From: JAWKVD01 sp041398225
GTDB lineage: Bacteria > Pseudomonadota > Alphaproteobacteria > Caulobacterales > Hyphomonadaceae
NCBI GenBank assembly: GCA_041398225.1
Contig: JAWKVD010000003.1
Coordinates: 248,001-312,000, forward strand
Length of the DNA stretch: 64,000 nucleotides
Reading direction: 5' to 3'
The translations under genes and the position numbers were made by a program. Below the pieces are notes generated by a model. It searched no databases and was not told the DNA's origin. It worked only from the letters and a program-made list of their open reading frames with translations. Positions within the stretch are counted from its first letter, which is position 1; each line of letters starts with the position of its first letter. Positions 8,123-16,841 of the stretch are shown here, one piece after another.

Positions 8123-8782
8123 TCATCCCGGTCCCCGTCCCGGTCCCGGTCTGCGATCGGCCAAAACGGCCGCCAGCACGACCACCAGATAGACCGCCAG
8201 CGACATGCCGCCCATCTGCAACGGAATGTCTTCCGGCGGCATGAACATGGCGGTGATCTGCAGCGCCAGCAGCAGCGCGATGAACAGGGCGGGCGGCGTC
8301 GACGCAGCTCCCGCCGCACGTCGCGAGGCGCCCCAATAGACCGCGGCGATAGCGATAAGCCCGATCTCGACAGCCTGTTCGGGAACTTCGTAATCCCACA
8401 AGCCGAAGCCGATCTTCGGGCCGCCCGGCCACAGCGCGAGATCGGGACGATGCACCAGCAGGTCGAGCAGCCAGTGCGAGAACACCGTCGCGCCGATCAC
8501 GATTGCGACGGGCCAGGCGAGCTTCAGCAACGGCTTCGCGGCCAGCGCGGCGGCGATCGACCAGATCAGCGCGGCCGGCAGCGAATGCGTCCACGGCATG
8601 TCGCTCAGCACCAGCGGCGAACCGGGCAGGGAGTGGTCGACCTGCGCATCCTCAACGCCGGTGATGATGAAGACCGACCATGCGATGTCGATGAGCTGGC
8701 AGGCGCCCGCCAGCGCCCAGAACGGCGCGCGCGGTTCGGCGGCCTTTGCGGCGATCGCGGCGGAGTAGTGTCCCACGAACAT
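8123..8782 (-). CDS. Hypothetical polytopic membrane protein (YdjM/DUF457-like)
   Basis: A 219-residue integral membrane protein beginning MFVGHYSAAIAAKAA, with a His followed by alternating hydrophobic segments (ALIWSIAAALA, LAWPVAIVIGATVFSHWLLD, IGLIAIAAVYWG, ALFIALLLALQITAMFM, LAVYLVVVLAAVLA). The N-terminal GHY, THSLPAA and SHWLLDLLVHRPD His/Asp motifs resemble those of membrane-bound 'metal-dependent hydrolase' YdjM-type proteins; this assignment is tentative. The last few codons are a short CCCGGT-type repeat giving RPGPGRGPG. Confidence 0.65.
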   Translation of the reverse strand: MFVGHYSAAIAAKAAEPRAPFWALAGACQLIDIAWSVFIITGVEDAQVDHSLPGSPLVLSDMPWTHSLPAALIWSIAAALAAKPLLKLAWPVAIVIGATVFSHWLLDLLVHRPDLALWPGGPKIGFGLWDYEVPEQAVEIGLIAIAAVYWGASRRAAGAASTPPALFIALLLALQITAMFMPPEDIPLQMGGMSLAVYLVVVLAAVLADRRPGPGRGPG

Positions 8783-8947
8783 GGCGCCCCTCCCGGCGTT
8801 TTGTCGCGAAGCCTAAGCCCGCTCCGGCGCGTCGGCAATCGGGCCTGCGCGGGGACCGAGAAAGCCGGATGCGGCGACGGTTTAGAGAAGCTCTGTCGCA
8901 AGCGGCGTATGGCGGGTGTAGAAAGGTACGGACAGGGGAGTGCGCCG

Positions 8948-9625
8948 ATGCCGCTTGCGAAATTCTCGAAGATCGAAGGCTATGCCGAAAAGCGCCACGG
9001 CGGGGCGAAGGGCGTCGCCGAAATATTGAAGCAGCACCCCGGCGGCAAACCCTCCGACCTCAAGCGCGGCGACGATCGCTTTCTGGCGGGCATGGCGCAG
9101 GGCGTCTTCTCGGCCGGGTTCAACTGGAAGGTCATCGAGGCGAAGTGGGACGGCTTCGAGGAGGCGTTCTTCGGCTTCAACGTCAGGAAGGTCGCGAGCT
9201 TCGACGACGACGATATCGCGCGCCTTCTGGCCGACACACGCATCGTTCGCCATGGACCCAAGATCAAATCGACGATCGAGAACGCGCGCTTCATTCTTGA
9301 GATCGCAAAGGAGCACGGCTCCTTCGGCAAGTTCCTGCGCGACTGGCCGGCGAGCGACCAGATCGGTCTGATCGAAGTGCTGAAAACGCGCGGCAGCCGG
9401 CTGGGCGGCGCCACCGGAAGCTACTTCCTGCGCTTCAATGGCTGGGACGCCTTCATTCTCTCGCGCGATGTGGTGGCGGCGTTGATCCGCGAAGGCGTGA
9501 TCGACAAGGCCCCGACAGGCAAGGCCGCGATGAAGGCGGTTCAAGAAGCGTTTAACGTCTGGACGCGGGAAAGCGGCCGACCGCAGCGCGAGGTCAGCCG
9601 CATTCTCGCGCTGAGCGTCGGTTAG
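8948..9625 (+). CDS. DNA-3-methyladenine glycosylase I-like (Tag family)
   Basis: A 225-residue protein matching the Tag family of base-excision glycosylases, which remove 3-methyladenine from DNA. The segment MAQGVFSAGFNWKVIEAKWD with FEEAFFGFNVRKVASFDDDDIARLL (~residues 46-95) corresponds to the catalytic Glu/Trp region of Tag. IKSTIENARFILEI follows the pattern K-x-x-A-x-x-x-NA. The C-terminal zinc-ligand set of E. coli Tag is not obvious, so activity is less certain. Start ATG 8948 is preceded by GGGGAG at a 7-base spacing. It is followed after 10 bases by a GFA gene, so co-transcription is likely. Confidence 0.75.
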   Translation: MPLAKFSKIEGYAEKRHGGAKGVAEILKQHPGGKPSDLKRGDDRFLAGMAQGVFSAGFNWKVIEAKWDGFEEAFFGFNVRKVASFDDDDIARLLADTRIVRHGPKIKSTIENARFILEIAKEHGSFGKFLRDWPASDQIGLIEVLKTRGSRLGGATGSYFLRFNGWDAFILSRDVVAALIREGVIDKAPTGKAAMKAVQEAFNVWTRESGRPQREVSRILALSVG

Positions 9626-9635
9626 GGAGATGGCG

Positions 9636-10052
9636 ATGCGAACAGCGCAATGCGCCTGCGGTCAGTTGACGGTGCGGGTCGATGCGGAGCCTGCCGCCGT
9701 CGTCGCCTGCAGCTGTCTAGAGTGCCAGCGCAAGAGTGGGTCTGCGTTCGGACTCGGCGCATATTTCGCGAAAGGCGAGGTGAGCGTTTCGGGCGACAGC
9801 CGCACCTATTCGCGAACCGCATCCAGCGGACATCTGATGCACAATCATTTCTGTCCGGTCTGCGGAGCGACGGTCTACTGGACCATGGACCGCGACCCCG
9901 AACGCATCGGCGTTTCGGTTGGGGCCTTCGCCGATCCCGATTTCCTGGCGCCCACGCGCTCGGTGTTCGACTTAAGCAAGCACGCATGGGTGAAATTCCC
10001 GGACGATGTTCCGGGTTTCAGCGAGGGCCGCGACAGCGCCCGAACGCGCTGA
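9636..10052 (+). CDS. GFA/CENP-V family zinc protein (second of three)
   Basis: About 138 residues with the GFA zinc ligands: CACGQL at the start, CSCLECQRKSG (~residues 27-37) and CPVCGATVYW (~residue 73). The start was set to ATG 9636 because AGGGAG (9624-9629) then has a 6-base spacing; ATG 9630 directly abuts the ribosome binding site. It follows the Tag-like gene by 10 bases and precedes a third GFA gene, forming a likely three-gene transcript. Function beyond zinc binding is unproven. Confidence 0.85.
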   Translation: MRTAQCACGQLTVRVDAEPAAVVACSCLECQRKSGSAFGLGAYFAKGEVSVSGDSRTYSRTASSGHLMHNHFCPVCGATVYWTMDRDPERIGVSVGAFADPDFLAPTRSVFDLSKHAWVKFPDDVPGFSEGRDSARTR

Positions 10053-10128
10053 ACGGACATGCCGTCGGCGTGCGCGCGGCAGAGCTGCGGAACAAAGACA
10101 CGGAAGCAGGAATGAAAGGGCGAACGGA

Positions 10129-10596
10129 ATGCCTTCCTTACCTCTGACCGGCGGATGCCATTGCGGCGCGCTGCGCTACGAGATCACGCAAGCGCCGTCC
10201 ATGATCTACAATTGCCACTGCACCAACTGCCAGAAGATCGGCGGCGGCGCGTTCGCCACCTCTGCTGCAATCCGCGAGTCGGCCTTCGCCTTCACCAAGG
10301 GCCAGCCCGGTCGCATCGAGTGGACCTCAGAGGCGGGCAATCTGCGCTTCGGCTGGTTCTGCCGCGACTGCGGCAGCCGAATCGCGCACGGCCAGGTCGA
10401 ATCGAGCAGAACGCTCAGCCTGCGCGGCGGAACGCTCGACGACACCAGCTGGATTTATCCGGTGGGCGACATCTGGACGCGCAGCGCGCAGCCCTGGGTT
10501 AAATTCGTCGAGGGCGGCGTTCATGCCGAGCGCCAACCGACCGATTATGGCCCGTTTGCAAAGGCGTTTCGCGCGCAGAACAACTTTCCCGACTGA
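10129..10596 (+). CDS. GFA/CENP-V family zinc protein (third of three)
   Basis: A 155-residue GFA-family member starting MPSLPLTGGCHCGALRYEIT. Zinc ligands: CHC, CHCTNCQKIGGGAF (~residues 28-41) and CRDCGSRIAH (~residue 83). The tail PWVKFVEGG...YGPFAKAF is typical of the family. ATG 10129 has a weak GGA-type ribosome binding site. It is more divergent from the second copy than a recent duplicate would be, so these are paralogues of different subfamilies, not a fresh tandem duplication. Confidence 0.85.
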   Translation: MPSLPLTGGCHCGALRYEITQAPSMIYNCHCTNCQKIGGGAFATSAAIRESAFAFTKGQPGRIEWTSEAGNLRFGWFCRDCGSRIAHGQVESSRTLSLRGGTLDDTSWIYPVGDIWTRSAQPWVKFVEGGVHAERQPTDYGPFAKAFRAQNNFPD

Positions 10597-10638
10597 CCGG
10601 AGGGCGTTGGCCTTCGCGTTAGGCGCCCCAGCGTTTGT

Positions 10639-10651
10639 CCCTGATTCAGGG
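10639..10651. repeat. Palindrome CCCTGA-T-TCAGGG
   Basis: Perfect 6-base arms about one central base, 40 bases after the third GFA gene and ~95 bases before the nuclease-like lipoprotein gene. The core equals that of the repeats at 1506-1553. It could be an operator or a weak terminator; there is no T-run. Confidence 0.4.
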
Positions 10652-10744
10652 GCCGTGAACTGACCGTTCGCGTTGACTTACCTTTCGTTCAGAGAGGAAA
10701 TGCATGTCAGGGCGGAAGAAAGAACAGAACAGCTGGAGACCGGC

Positions 10745-11317
10745 ATGAGGGCGCAGGCAGGCGTGCGTTTGAGCGCAGTGGCGACGGCCGTGGCCGCGAT
10801 GGCGGCGCTGGCGTCTTGTGCGCCGTCGAACGACACGCGGGTGATCGACGGCGCCACGGTGAAAATTCGCGGCGCGACCATCGCCCTCCATCAGATCGTT
10901 GCGCCGAAGGAGAAGGACGCGAAGTGCGACGCCGAGCGCGAGGCGGCGGTGAAGGCTCGCGAGCGTTTCGCCGAACTCCTCGCCAACGCCAAAGAAGTGA
11001 CCGCGCGCAAGACCGGCATGGCCTGTCTCGACGTGACGACCTGTGACGGCTTCGTCGAGGTCGACGGCGAAGACGTCGGCGACACGCTGACGCGCGAGGG
11101 TCTGGTGGTGAACACCTTCTATCGCGGTCTCGACGCTGAACCCTATGATTGGTGCGCGACGCCGCGCGAACCGCTTCCGCCGCCGGCCGTTCTCGATCAG
11201 GGCGATGCGGGCGAGGATGTCGATCCGCCGGCGCTGATGAACGACTACGAGCCCTTCCCGCCGGAAAACCTCGCGCCGCCGTCCGGTCCGGTCGAGACGA
11301 TTCCGCCCGCGCCTTAG
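10745..11317 (+). CDS. Nuclease-fold (SNase-like) lipoprotein, catalytic residues lost
   Basis: A 190-residue predicted lipoprotein; the signal ends in AALASC with Cys25 as lipidation site. The body resembles the staphylococcal nuclease fold: RVIDGATVKIRGATIALHQIVAPKEKDAKCDAE matches the segment that in active enzymes reads I-R-x-x-G-I-D-A-P-E. Here the catalytic Arg is Ala, the Asp is Val and the Glu is Lys, and the second catalytic Arg segment is absent. REGLVVNTFY matches the conserved R-x-G-L-A tail helix. The C-terminus is Pro-rich. It is thus probably a non-catalytic surface or periplasmic protein. Compare the intact thermonuclease at 27671-28306. ATG 10745 was chosen because it begins the signal peptide. 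Confidence 0.7.
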   Translation: MRAQAGVRLSAVATAVAAMAALASCAPSNDTRVIDGATVKIRGATIALHQIVAPKEKDAKCDAEREAAVKARERFAELLANAKEVTARKTGMACLDVTTCDGFVEVDGEDVGDTLTREGLVVNTFYRGLDAEPYDWCATPREPLPPPAVLDQGDAGEDVDPPALMNDYEPFPPENLAPPSGPVETIPPAP

Positions 11318-11377
11318 GGCCGCCGGCTTGCCGGCCAGCTCCTCAAGGCGGCGGGCATAGGCGAAAATAAGCGACGT

Positions 11378-11605
11378 CTATTTGTCGGATGCGTCCGGCG
11401 GCGTCGCGGGATCGGCGGTTTCGCCGTCGTCATCTTCAAGGCGCGCATTGTCCAGCTGGCGTTCGGAGAGGGCGCTCTCGGCCTCTTCCTTCGCCTTGTC
11501 CGCTTTGGTGCGTCCGAACTTGGCGCGGTTCTCGCGCGCGGCTTCCGCCTTGCGCTTCCGCTCCATCTGCTTGCGGCGCTGGTTGAGATTGATGACGTCT
11601 CCCAT
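11378..11605 (-). CDS. DUF4169 family small basic protein
   Basis: A 75-residue, highly charged protein beginning MGDVINLNQRRKQMERKRK, with ENRAKFGRTKADKAKEEAES and RQLDNARLEDD. This matches the alphaproteobacterial DUF4169 pattern (basic N-terminus, AKFGRTKA core, LD...LED end). It is predicted to be helical and cytoplasmic; no function is known. Its codon use agrees with neighbours. Confidence 0.8.
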   Translation of the reverse strand: MGDVINLNQRRKQMERKRKAEAARENRAKFGRTKADKAKEEAESALSERQLDNARLEDDDGETADPATPPDASDK

Positions 11606-11834
11606 GGCGCGAGCATCACGCGGGAAAGCCGGTTCGGCAAGCCGGAGGCCGCAGCATTTCGGATGCGGGGACGGTTTGCCGGATTATGCGGCATGGCGCG
11701 CGTCGCTGGGGCCGCCGCCGCGTCCCTCCTGACGGTGCTCGTCGAATCGCTTGTGTGGGCTCATGCTTCAGGCGAGTGTGCGCGCGGTCAGTAGCGACGC
11801 CGGGGATCGGCGTCGGTCAGCGGAGAGATCCAGG

Positions 11835-13250
11835 ATGAAGCGGACGGGCGTATTTGCGGCGGCGGTTGCGATGTCGGCGCTGTTGGGAGCCGGGCTCGCG
11901 CACGCTCAGGGCGCAGACAAGGGCCGGGCCGCTTTCCGCGACATCTACAAGGAAATGGTCGAGATCGATTCCTCGCCCAGCACCGGATCGTGCACCGCCG
12001 TCGTCCGCGCCGCGGAGGCGCGCCTGAAGGCGGCGGGCTTCTCGGCGGACGAATACGAAGTGGTGATCCCCGAAGGCAAACCCGACGACGGCAACATCGT
12101 CGCGAAGATCTCGTCGACGAAGAAGAAGCCGAAGAAACCCGTTCTTCTGCTCGCGCACATCGACGTGGTCGACGCCAAGCGCGAAGACTGGGAGCGCGAC
12201 CCGTTCACCCTCTACGAGCAAGACGGCTATTTCTACGGACGCGGTTCGGCGGACGACAAGTCGATGGCCGCCGTCTGGCTCGACCTGATGATCCGCCTCA
12301 AGCAGGAAAAGTCCTTCAAGCCCAGCCGCGACATCAAGATGGCGCTGACCTGCGGGGAGGAGACATCCAACCGCGTCAACGGCGTCGACTATCTGGTGAA
12401 GAACCGCCGCGATTGGGTCGACGCCGGCTTCGCCATCAACGAGGGCGGCGGCGGACATCTCTCTGAAGACGGAGAGCCGGTCTGGCTCACCGTCGGCGCC
12501 GGCCAGAAGATTCACCAGGTCGTGGCGTTCGAGGTGACCAATCCGGGCGGCCACTCTTCGCGCCCGGTTCCGGACAATGCGATTTACCACCTCGCCGGCG
12601 CGCTGAAGAAGCTCGAAGCGTATTCATTCCCGACCGAACTCACCGACGTGGTGCGCGAAAGCTTCCGCGTGCGCGGCCCGCTGGAAGGCGGCGAAACCGG
12701 AGCTGCGATGTCGGCTCTGGCGGCCAACCCGGACGACAAGGACGCGCTGGCCAAGCTGACCGCGAACCCCGACACCAATCCCCAGCTGCGCACCACCTGC
12801 GTGGCCACGCAGATCGACGCCGGCCACGCGCCGAACGCGCTGCCGCAACGCGCAAAGGCGATCGTCTCCTGCCGGGCCATGCAAACCCTGTCCGCTGAAG
12901 ATCTCATCAGCCAGCTCGAAGCGGTGGTCGACGATCCGGAAGTGAAGGTGACGATCGAGCGCAAGCGCAATTCCTCGCCGCCTCTGGTTCTCTCCGACGA
13001 GGTGATGGGGCCGATCCGCAAGACCGCCGAGAAGATGTGGCCGGGCGTCACCATCGTTCCGGCCATGGGCGCGGGCGCGAACGACGGCCGCTTCCTGCTG
13101 GCGGTGGGCATTCCCACCTACGGCATCAACGGCATGTTCTCGAAGAGCGGCGAAGCCAACGCGCACGGCCTGAACGAGAAGATCCGCGTGACCTCGCTCT
13201 ACGAGGGTCGCGATTTCCTCGAAACCATCGTCCGCGCTTACGCCAAATAG
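11835..13250 (+). CDS. Exported M20-family metallopeptidase
   Basis: A 471-residue zinc peptidase with an N-terminal signal peptide cleaved after AHA (~residue 24). Metal and catalytic motifs are visible: LLAHIDVVDA (His and catalytic Asp), YGRGSADDKS (bridging Asp), CGEETSN (catalytic Glu), NEGGGG and a C-terminal NAHGLNE (His). The inserted dimerisation domain carries GGHSSRP. Periplasmic hydrolysis of small peptides or N-acyl amino acids is expected. Start ATG 11835 fits the signal peptide and has GAGAG/AGG upstream. It converges with the M19 dipeptidase gene, leaving ~50 bases between stops. Confidence 0.9.
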   Translation: MKRTGVFAAAVAMSALLGAGLAHAQGADKGRAAFRDIYKEMVEIDSSPSTGSCTAVVRAAEARLKAAGFSADEYEVVIPEGKPDDGNIVAKISSTKKKPKKPVLLLAHIDVVDAKREDWERDPFTLYEQDGYFYGRGSADDKSMAAVWLDLMIRLKQEKSFKPSRDIKMALTCGEETSNRVNGVDYLVKNRRDWVDAGFAINEGGGGHLSEDGEPVWLTVGAGQKIHQVVAFEVTNPGGHSSRPVPDNAIYHLAGALKKLEAYSFPTELTDVVRESFRVRGPLEGGETGAAMSALAANPDDKDALAKLTANPDTNPQLRTTCVATQIDAGHAPNALPQRAKAIVSCRAMQTLSAEDLISQLEAVVDDPEVKVTIERKRNSSPPLVLSDEVMGPIRKTAEKMWPGVTIVPAMGAGANDGRFLLAVGIPTYGINGMFSKSGEANAHGLNEKIRVTSLYEGRDFLETIVRAYAK

Positions 13251-13301
13251 CCTGGATCGCAGCGGCCGGCCGCGACCTGTGCGGCCGCCGCGCGCTTCGG
13301 T

Positions 13302-14618
13302 CTACGACTTCTGCGAGGCTGCGTAGTCCTGCGCCTGCTGCACCAGGCGCAGCAGGTTGCCGCTCCACATCTTCTGCAGGTCGTCGCGCGTATAGCCTTC
13401 GGCCAGCAGCCGTTCGGAGAGCTTCGGCAGGGCGGTGATGTCGCGATAGCCGGAGAGCCCGCCGCCGCCGTCCCAGTCCGCCCCGAAGCCGACATGATCG
13501 ACGCCGACCAGTTTGATCGCGTGCAGCACCTGTTTCATGTAGTCCTCGAAATCGGCCATCTGCGCGGGATACTCCGCGTTGATGGCTCCGAGTTCGTCGA
13601 GGAAGGCCTCATACGCCTCGCCGGTCAGGGCGTCGGTATCTCCCCATTTCGCGCGCAACGCCTTTAGCTTCGCATCGCGCTCCGGCGAGGGGGGAATGTC
13701 GGCGAGATAGCGGCCGAGCGCGTTCATCTGGATCACGCCGCCTGACTTCGCCAGCTTCACCAGCAAGGCGTCCGGCACGTTGCGCGGGTGATCGTAGACG
13801 TCGTTGGTTCCCGAGTGCGAGAGGATCACGGGTGTCGCCGAAAGGTCGATCATCTGGTCGAGCACCTCGTCCGAGGCGTGGCTGGCGTCCAGAACCATGC
13901 CGAGCCGGTTGGCTTCCTTCACCAGCTCGCGCCCGAGCGGGGAAAGGCCGCCATGTTTCGGCCCGTCGCGGTCGGTGGAGCTGTCGGCGAACTGGTTGTT
14001 TGCGGTGTGAACCGGGCCGACCATGCGCACGCCCATCTTGTAGAACGTCTCCAGCAGCGAGAGGTCCTCGCCCAGCGGGTAGGAGTTCTCGATCGAGATG
14101 AAGACGATCTTCTTGCCTTCGGCGTGCGCCTCGCGAGCTTCGTCCGGCGTGGTGACCAGCGCGAACACGTCGGGGCTGCGCGCAACCATTTCGTGTATCG
14201 CGAGCGCGCGGAGGAGGGCGGTGTCGCGCACCTGGCGATAGGCCTCGGTCGAAAGCGCGCCCTGCGGAGTGAAGATCACCCAGAAGCCGCCATCGAGTCC
14301 GCCTTCGTCCATGCGCGGCACGTCGACCTGACTGCCGTCGCGCTCCACGTCATGACGCTTGAGAATGTCGAAGCCGCGCGCGGTAACGAACGAGGCCGGC
14401 GTGTCGAGATGCGTATCAAGCGTGAACAACGAGTCGTGAAGCGTCGGCGCGCGCACAGCGGCGTTCGTTTCGGTTGTCGTCGTTGTGATGGGCGTTGCGA
14501 TGGGAGTCGTCGCGCAGGCGCCAAGCGCCGCGCATGCCGCAGCGATCGTGGAGTATAGAAAACACGCATGTTTACGCTGTTTACGCGCATGTGCGGCGCG
14601 AAATTCGGGTTGCGGCAT
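13302..14618 (-). CDS. Membrane dipeptidase (M19) lipoprotein
   Basis: A ~438-residue renal-dipeptidase family enzyme (binuclear zinc, cleaves dipeptides, including D-amino acid-containing ones). Motifs: DTHLDTP (His-x-Asp zinc ligands), FISIENSYPLG (bridging Glu), GPVHTANN (His), DASHASDE (His) and DHVGFGADWDGG (substrate Asp). The N-terminus has a hydrophobic stretch followed by LGAC, a lipobox, so it is anchored in a membrane facing the periplasm. ATG 14618 (MPQPEFRAAH) was chosen over the frame from 14696. With the neighbouring M20 enzyme it suggests peptide scavenging. Confidence 0.88.
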   Translation of the reverse strand: MPQPEFRAAHARKQRKHACFLYSTIAAACAALGACATTPIATPITTTTTETNAAVRAPTLHDSLFTLDTHLDTPASFVTARGFDILKRHDVERDGSQVDVPRMDEGGLDGGFWVIFTPQGALSTEAYRQVRDTALLRALAIHEMVARSPDVFALVTTPDEAREAHAEGKKIVFISIENSYPLGEDLSLLETFYKMGVRMVGPVHTANNQFADSSTDRDGPKHGGLSPLGRELVKEANRLGMVLDASHASDEVLDQMIDLSATPVILSHSGTNDVYDHPRNVPDALLVKLAKSGGVIQMNALGRYLADIPPSPERDAKLKALRAKWGDTDALTGEAYEAFLDELGAINAEYPAQMADFEDYMKQVLHAIKLVGVDHVGFGADWDGGGGLSGYRDITALPKLSERLLAEGYTRDDLQKMWSGNLLRLVQQAQDYAASQKS

Positions 14619-15007
14619 ATTGCGCCTCCATGCCTTGCAGAGGCGCTTCTGCGCAGCTCTGCGAGCGTCCTTACACGGCACGCCGCAGCGCGGCATTGTG
14701 CTGTGTCGAGGCTGCGCCAGCTGCTTGACTCTGTAAACAGCGAAGCTCCATATCTGTTGTCAAACAGAGGGTTGTCGCACTCCCACGACGGCGTTGTCTG
14801 CTACATAAAAAATTCGCAGCGCCCCAAACCCCGATTTCGCCGCATCCCATGCAGGAATGCGCCGGAAAGTCGTGTGCGCTAGTTAAAAAATACGTAGGGC
14901 GAGACTGGCGCTTGCGGCAAAAGAAAGGCATACAGTCCCCCGGCTGGATACCTTCGGGCGTTGACCCGTTGGACCAGTGATGCGGGGCTTCGAGAGCGAG
15001 AGACCGA
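14619..15007. other. Divergent intergenic region upstream of tonB
   Basis: About 390 bases between the M19 gene and tonB, AT-richer than the genes (runs of A at 14811 and 14884). It must hold the promoters of both, but no box is clear enough to place. No gene seen. Confidence 0.5.
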
Positions 15008-15655
15008 ATGTACGAGTCGTCACGTAAGGCTGATCCGACCACACGTATGGTTGGCATCGGTGCAATCATCGCCGTGGGCGTAGCTTTCGTCGGCCTGTCG
15101 ATTTTCGCTGGCGTGCAGGCTGCGGTCAAAGCGATGACCGAGACCGAAGTCGTCATTATCGAACCCCCGCCTGTCGAAGACGAAGAGCCGCCGCCGCCGC
15201 CGCCCGTTGATGTGGAGCTGCCGCCGCCGCCGCCGCAGGTCGTCATTCCCGAATTCACCTTCGATGTGCCGCCGCCGCCGAATGCGATCCAGCAGGTTGT
15301 CGCTGTCGAGCGTCCGGTGAACCCGCCGCCGCGCCCGGCTCCGCCGCCGGCGCCGAAGGTCACGGTTTCCGAATACCCCTCCACGGGTCGCCGCTTCACC
15401 AAGCCGGACTATCCGTCGGCGTCGCGTCGCGCCCAGGAAGAAGGCGAGACCACCGTCTCGATGTGCGTGGCCTCGAACGGTCGCGTCACCGACATCAAGG
15501 TCGTCCGGTCGAGCGGCTTCAGCCGTCTGGATGAAGCCACCGTGAAAGGTATTGAGCGGCAGAGGTTCCAGCCCGCCAAAGGGTCCGACGGCAAAGCCAT
15601 GGACTTCTGCGGCTACGAACTCACCATGGTTTGGGATCTCGAGGAGGCGCGCTGA
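15008..15655 (+). CDS. tonB: TonB energy transducer
   Basis: A 215-residue TonB. Residues ~13-37 form the N-terminal membrane anchor (VGIGAIIAVGVAFVGLSIFAG). A Pro-rich periplasmic linker follows (EPPPPPPVDVELPPPPPQV). The C-terminal domain has YPSASRRAQEEGETTVSMCV, RLDEATVKGIERQRFQPA and ends in the TonB box-contacting strand. Two Cys in the C-terminal domain (VSMCVAS, DFCGYE) could form a disulfide. It transmits proton-motive force from ExbB/ExbD to outer-membrane receptors. exbB, exbD and exbD follow on the same strand. Confidence 0.93.
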   Translation: MYESSRKADPTTRMVGIGAIIAVGVAFVGLSIFAGVQAAVKAMTETEVVIIEPPPVEDEEPPPPPPVDVELPPPPPQVVIPEFTFDVPPPPNAIQQVVAVERPVNPPPRPAPPPAPKVTVSEYPSTGRRFTKPDYPSASRRAQEEGETTVSMCVASNGRVTDIKVVRSSGFSRLDEATVKGIERQRFQPAKGSDGKAMDFCGYELTMVWDLEEAR

Positions 15656-15676
15656 GGCGCGACTGTTTCGCCAGAG

Positions 15677-15698
15677 ACGCGCGCCGCTAGGCGCGCGT
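15677..15698 (+). terminator. GC-rich hairpin after tonB
   Basis: Perfect 9-base arms ACGCGCGCC and GGCGCGCGT around GCTA, 22 bases after the tonB stop. The 3' flank TCGGTTGG is only mildly T-rich, so it may attenuate rather than end transcription before exbB. Confidence 0.5.
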
Positions 15699-15929
15699 TC
15701 GGTTGGAACGGGGAATCGGCTCGACAGGCGAACATCACGCGGTCAGGAAGACGGACGACATACGACTACAGGAATGTTGGGGGCGACGAATCTGGCGGGC
15801 GCCAGGTAAAACGAACGGGCGGGTGACAACGTCCTGAAACATACTTAGCGCGGCTGGACGGGGACGGGATGGCCCTGCTTGGTCAGGCAAACGGCACGGG
15901 GCGACCCGCTTTTTTTGGAGAAGACGACT

Positions 15930-16832
15930 ATGAACACGGCGTATCTCGGTGATGGTCCCAAGCGGCGACATTCCTGGAAGGGAATCCTGGCCGCTCTTGC
16001 GATGGTGCTGATGCCCGCGACGGCGTTCGCCCAGGAGCCCCCGGCGGCCCCGGAAGCCCCGGAAGTCGACCTTTCGATCCCGGGCCTCGAAGATCCGGTC
16101 GCTGACGCGCCGCCGGTCGTCGAAGAAGCTGTCGAAGCCGCTGGCGAAGGCGAAGAAGCCGCCGCCGCCGAAGAAGGCTTCACCCCGGAATTCTCGCTGG
16201 CCGCCGTGTGGCGTGAAGGCTTGGTTCCGCAGATCACGCTGGTCATCATGGGTATCATGCTCGCCGGTTCGATCTACGTCGCCGCCACGAAGGCGTTCGA
16301 GCAGATGCGCCTTGGCGGTCAGCTCAAGCGCGTCGGCGAATTCTGGAACGCCGGCTCGATCGACGAAGGTCTTGACGCGCTCGGCCGTTCCGGCGCGATC
16401 CGCGACATCGCCGAAGGCGCCATCGCCGAAGCGAACAACGCGCAGCAAGGTCTCGGCGCCCGCATCGGCCGCGTCGAACGCACCACGCACCGCGTCGGCA
16501 TCGAACTCGAGCGTGTGAACACGCAGCTCCAGTCCGGTATGGCCTGGCTCGCGACCGTGGGCTCGATCGCCCCGTTCGTCGGTCTGTTCGGCACCGTGGT
16601 CGGCATCATTCGCGCGCTGGTCAAAATCGGCCAGACGGGCGACGCCTCGATCGAAAAAGTCGCCGGCCCGGTTGGCGAGGCTCTCATCATGACCGCCATC
16701 GGTCTGGGCGTCGCGGTTCCGGCCGTTATCTTCTACAACGCCCTCGGCCGCCAAAACAAAGTGCTTCAGGACGGTGTTCGCCACTTCGCGTTCGACGTCG
16801 AGAAGCTGATGGCGACCTCGGTCAAGAGCTAA
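15930..16832 (+). CDS. exbB: ExbB/TolQ/MotA proton channel protein
   Basis: A 300-residue ExbB-type channel subunit. It has a signal-like hydrophobic N-terminus (LAALAMVLMPATAFAQ), an acidic/Ala-rich periplasmic linker to ~residue 85, then the core: VPQITLVIMGIMLAGSIYVA, a cytoplasmic loop, and two membrane helices with WLATVGSIAPFVGLFGTVVGII and GEALIMTAIGLGVAVPAVIFYN. These two motifs are diagnostic of the family. The N-terminal extension is seen in many alphaproteobacterial ExbB. It pairs with the downstream ExbD proteins to energise TonB. ATG 15930 has GGAG upstream. Confidence 0.93.
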   Translation: MNTAYLGDGPKRRHSWKGILAALAMVLMPATAFAQEPPAAPEAPEVDLSIPGLEDPVADAPPVVEEAVEAAGEGEEAAAAEEGFTPEFSLAAVWREGLVPQITLVIMGIMLAGSIYVAATKAFEQMRLGGQLKRVGEFWNAGSIDEGLDALGRSGAIRDIAEGAIAEANNAQQGLGARIGRVERTTHRVGIELERVNTQLQSGMAWLATVGSIAPFVGLFGTVVGIIRALVKIGQTGDASIEKVAGPVGEALIMTAIGLGVAVPAVIFYNALGRQNKVLQDGVRHFAFDVEKLMATSVKS

Positions 16833-16841
16833 GAGGGCCTT

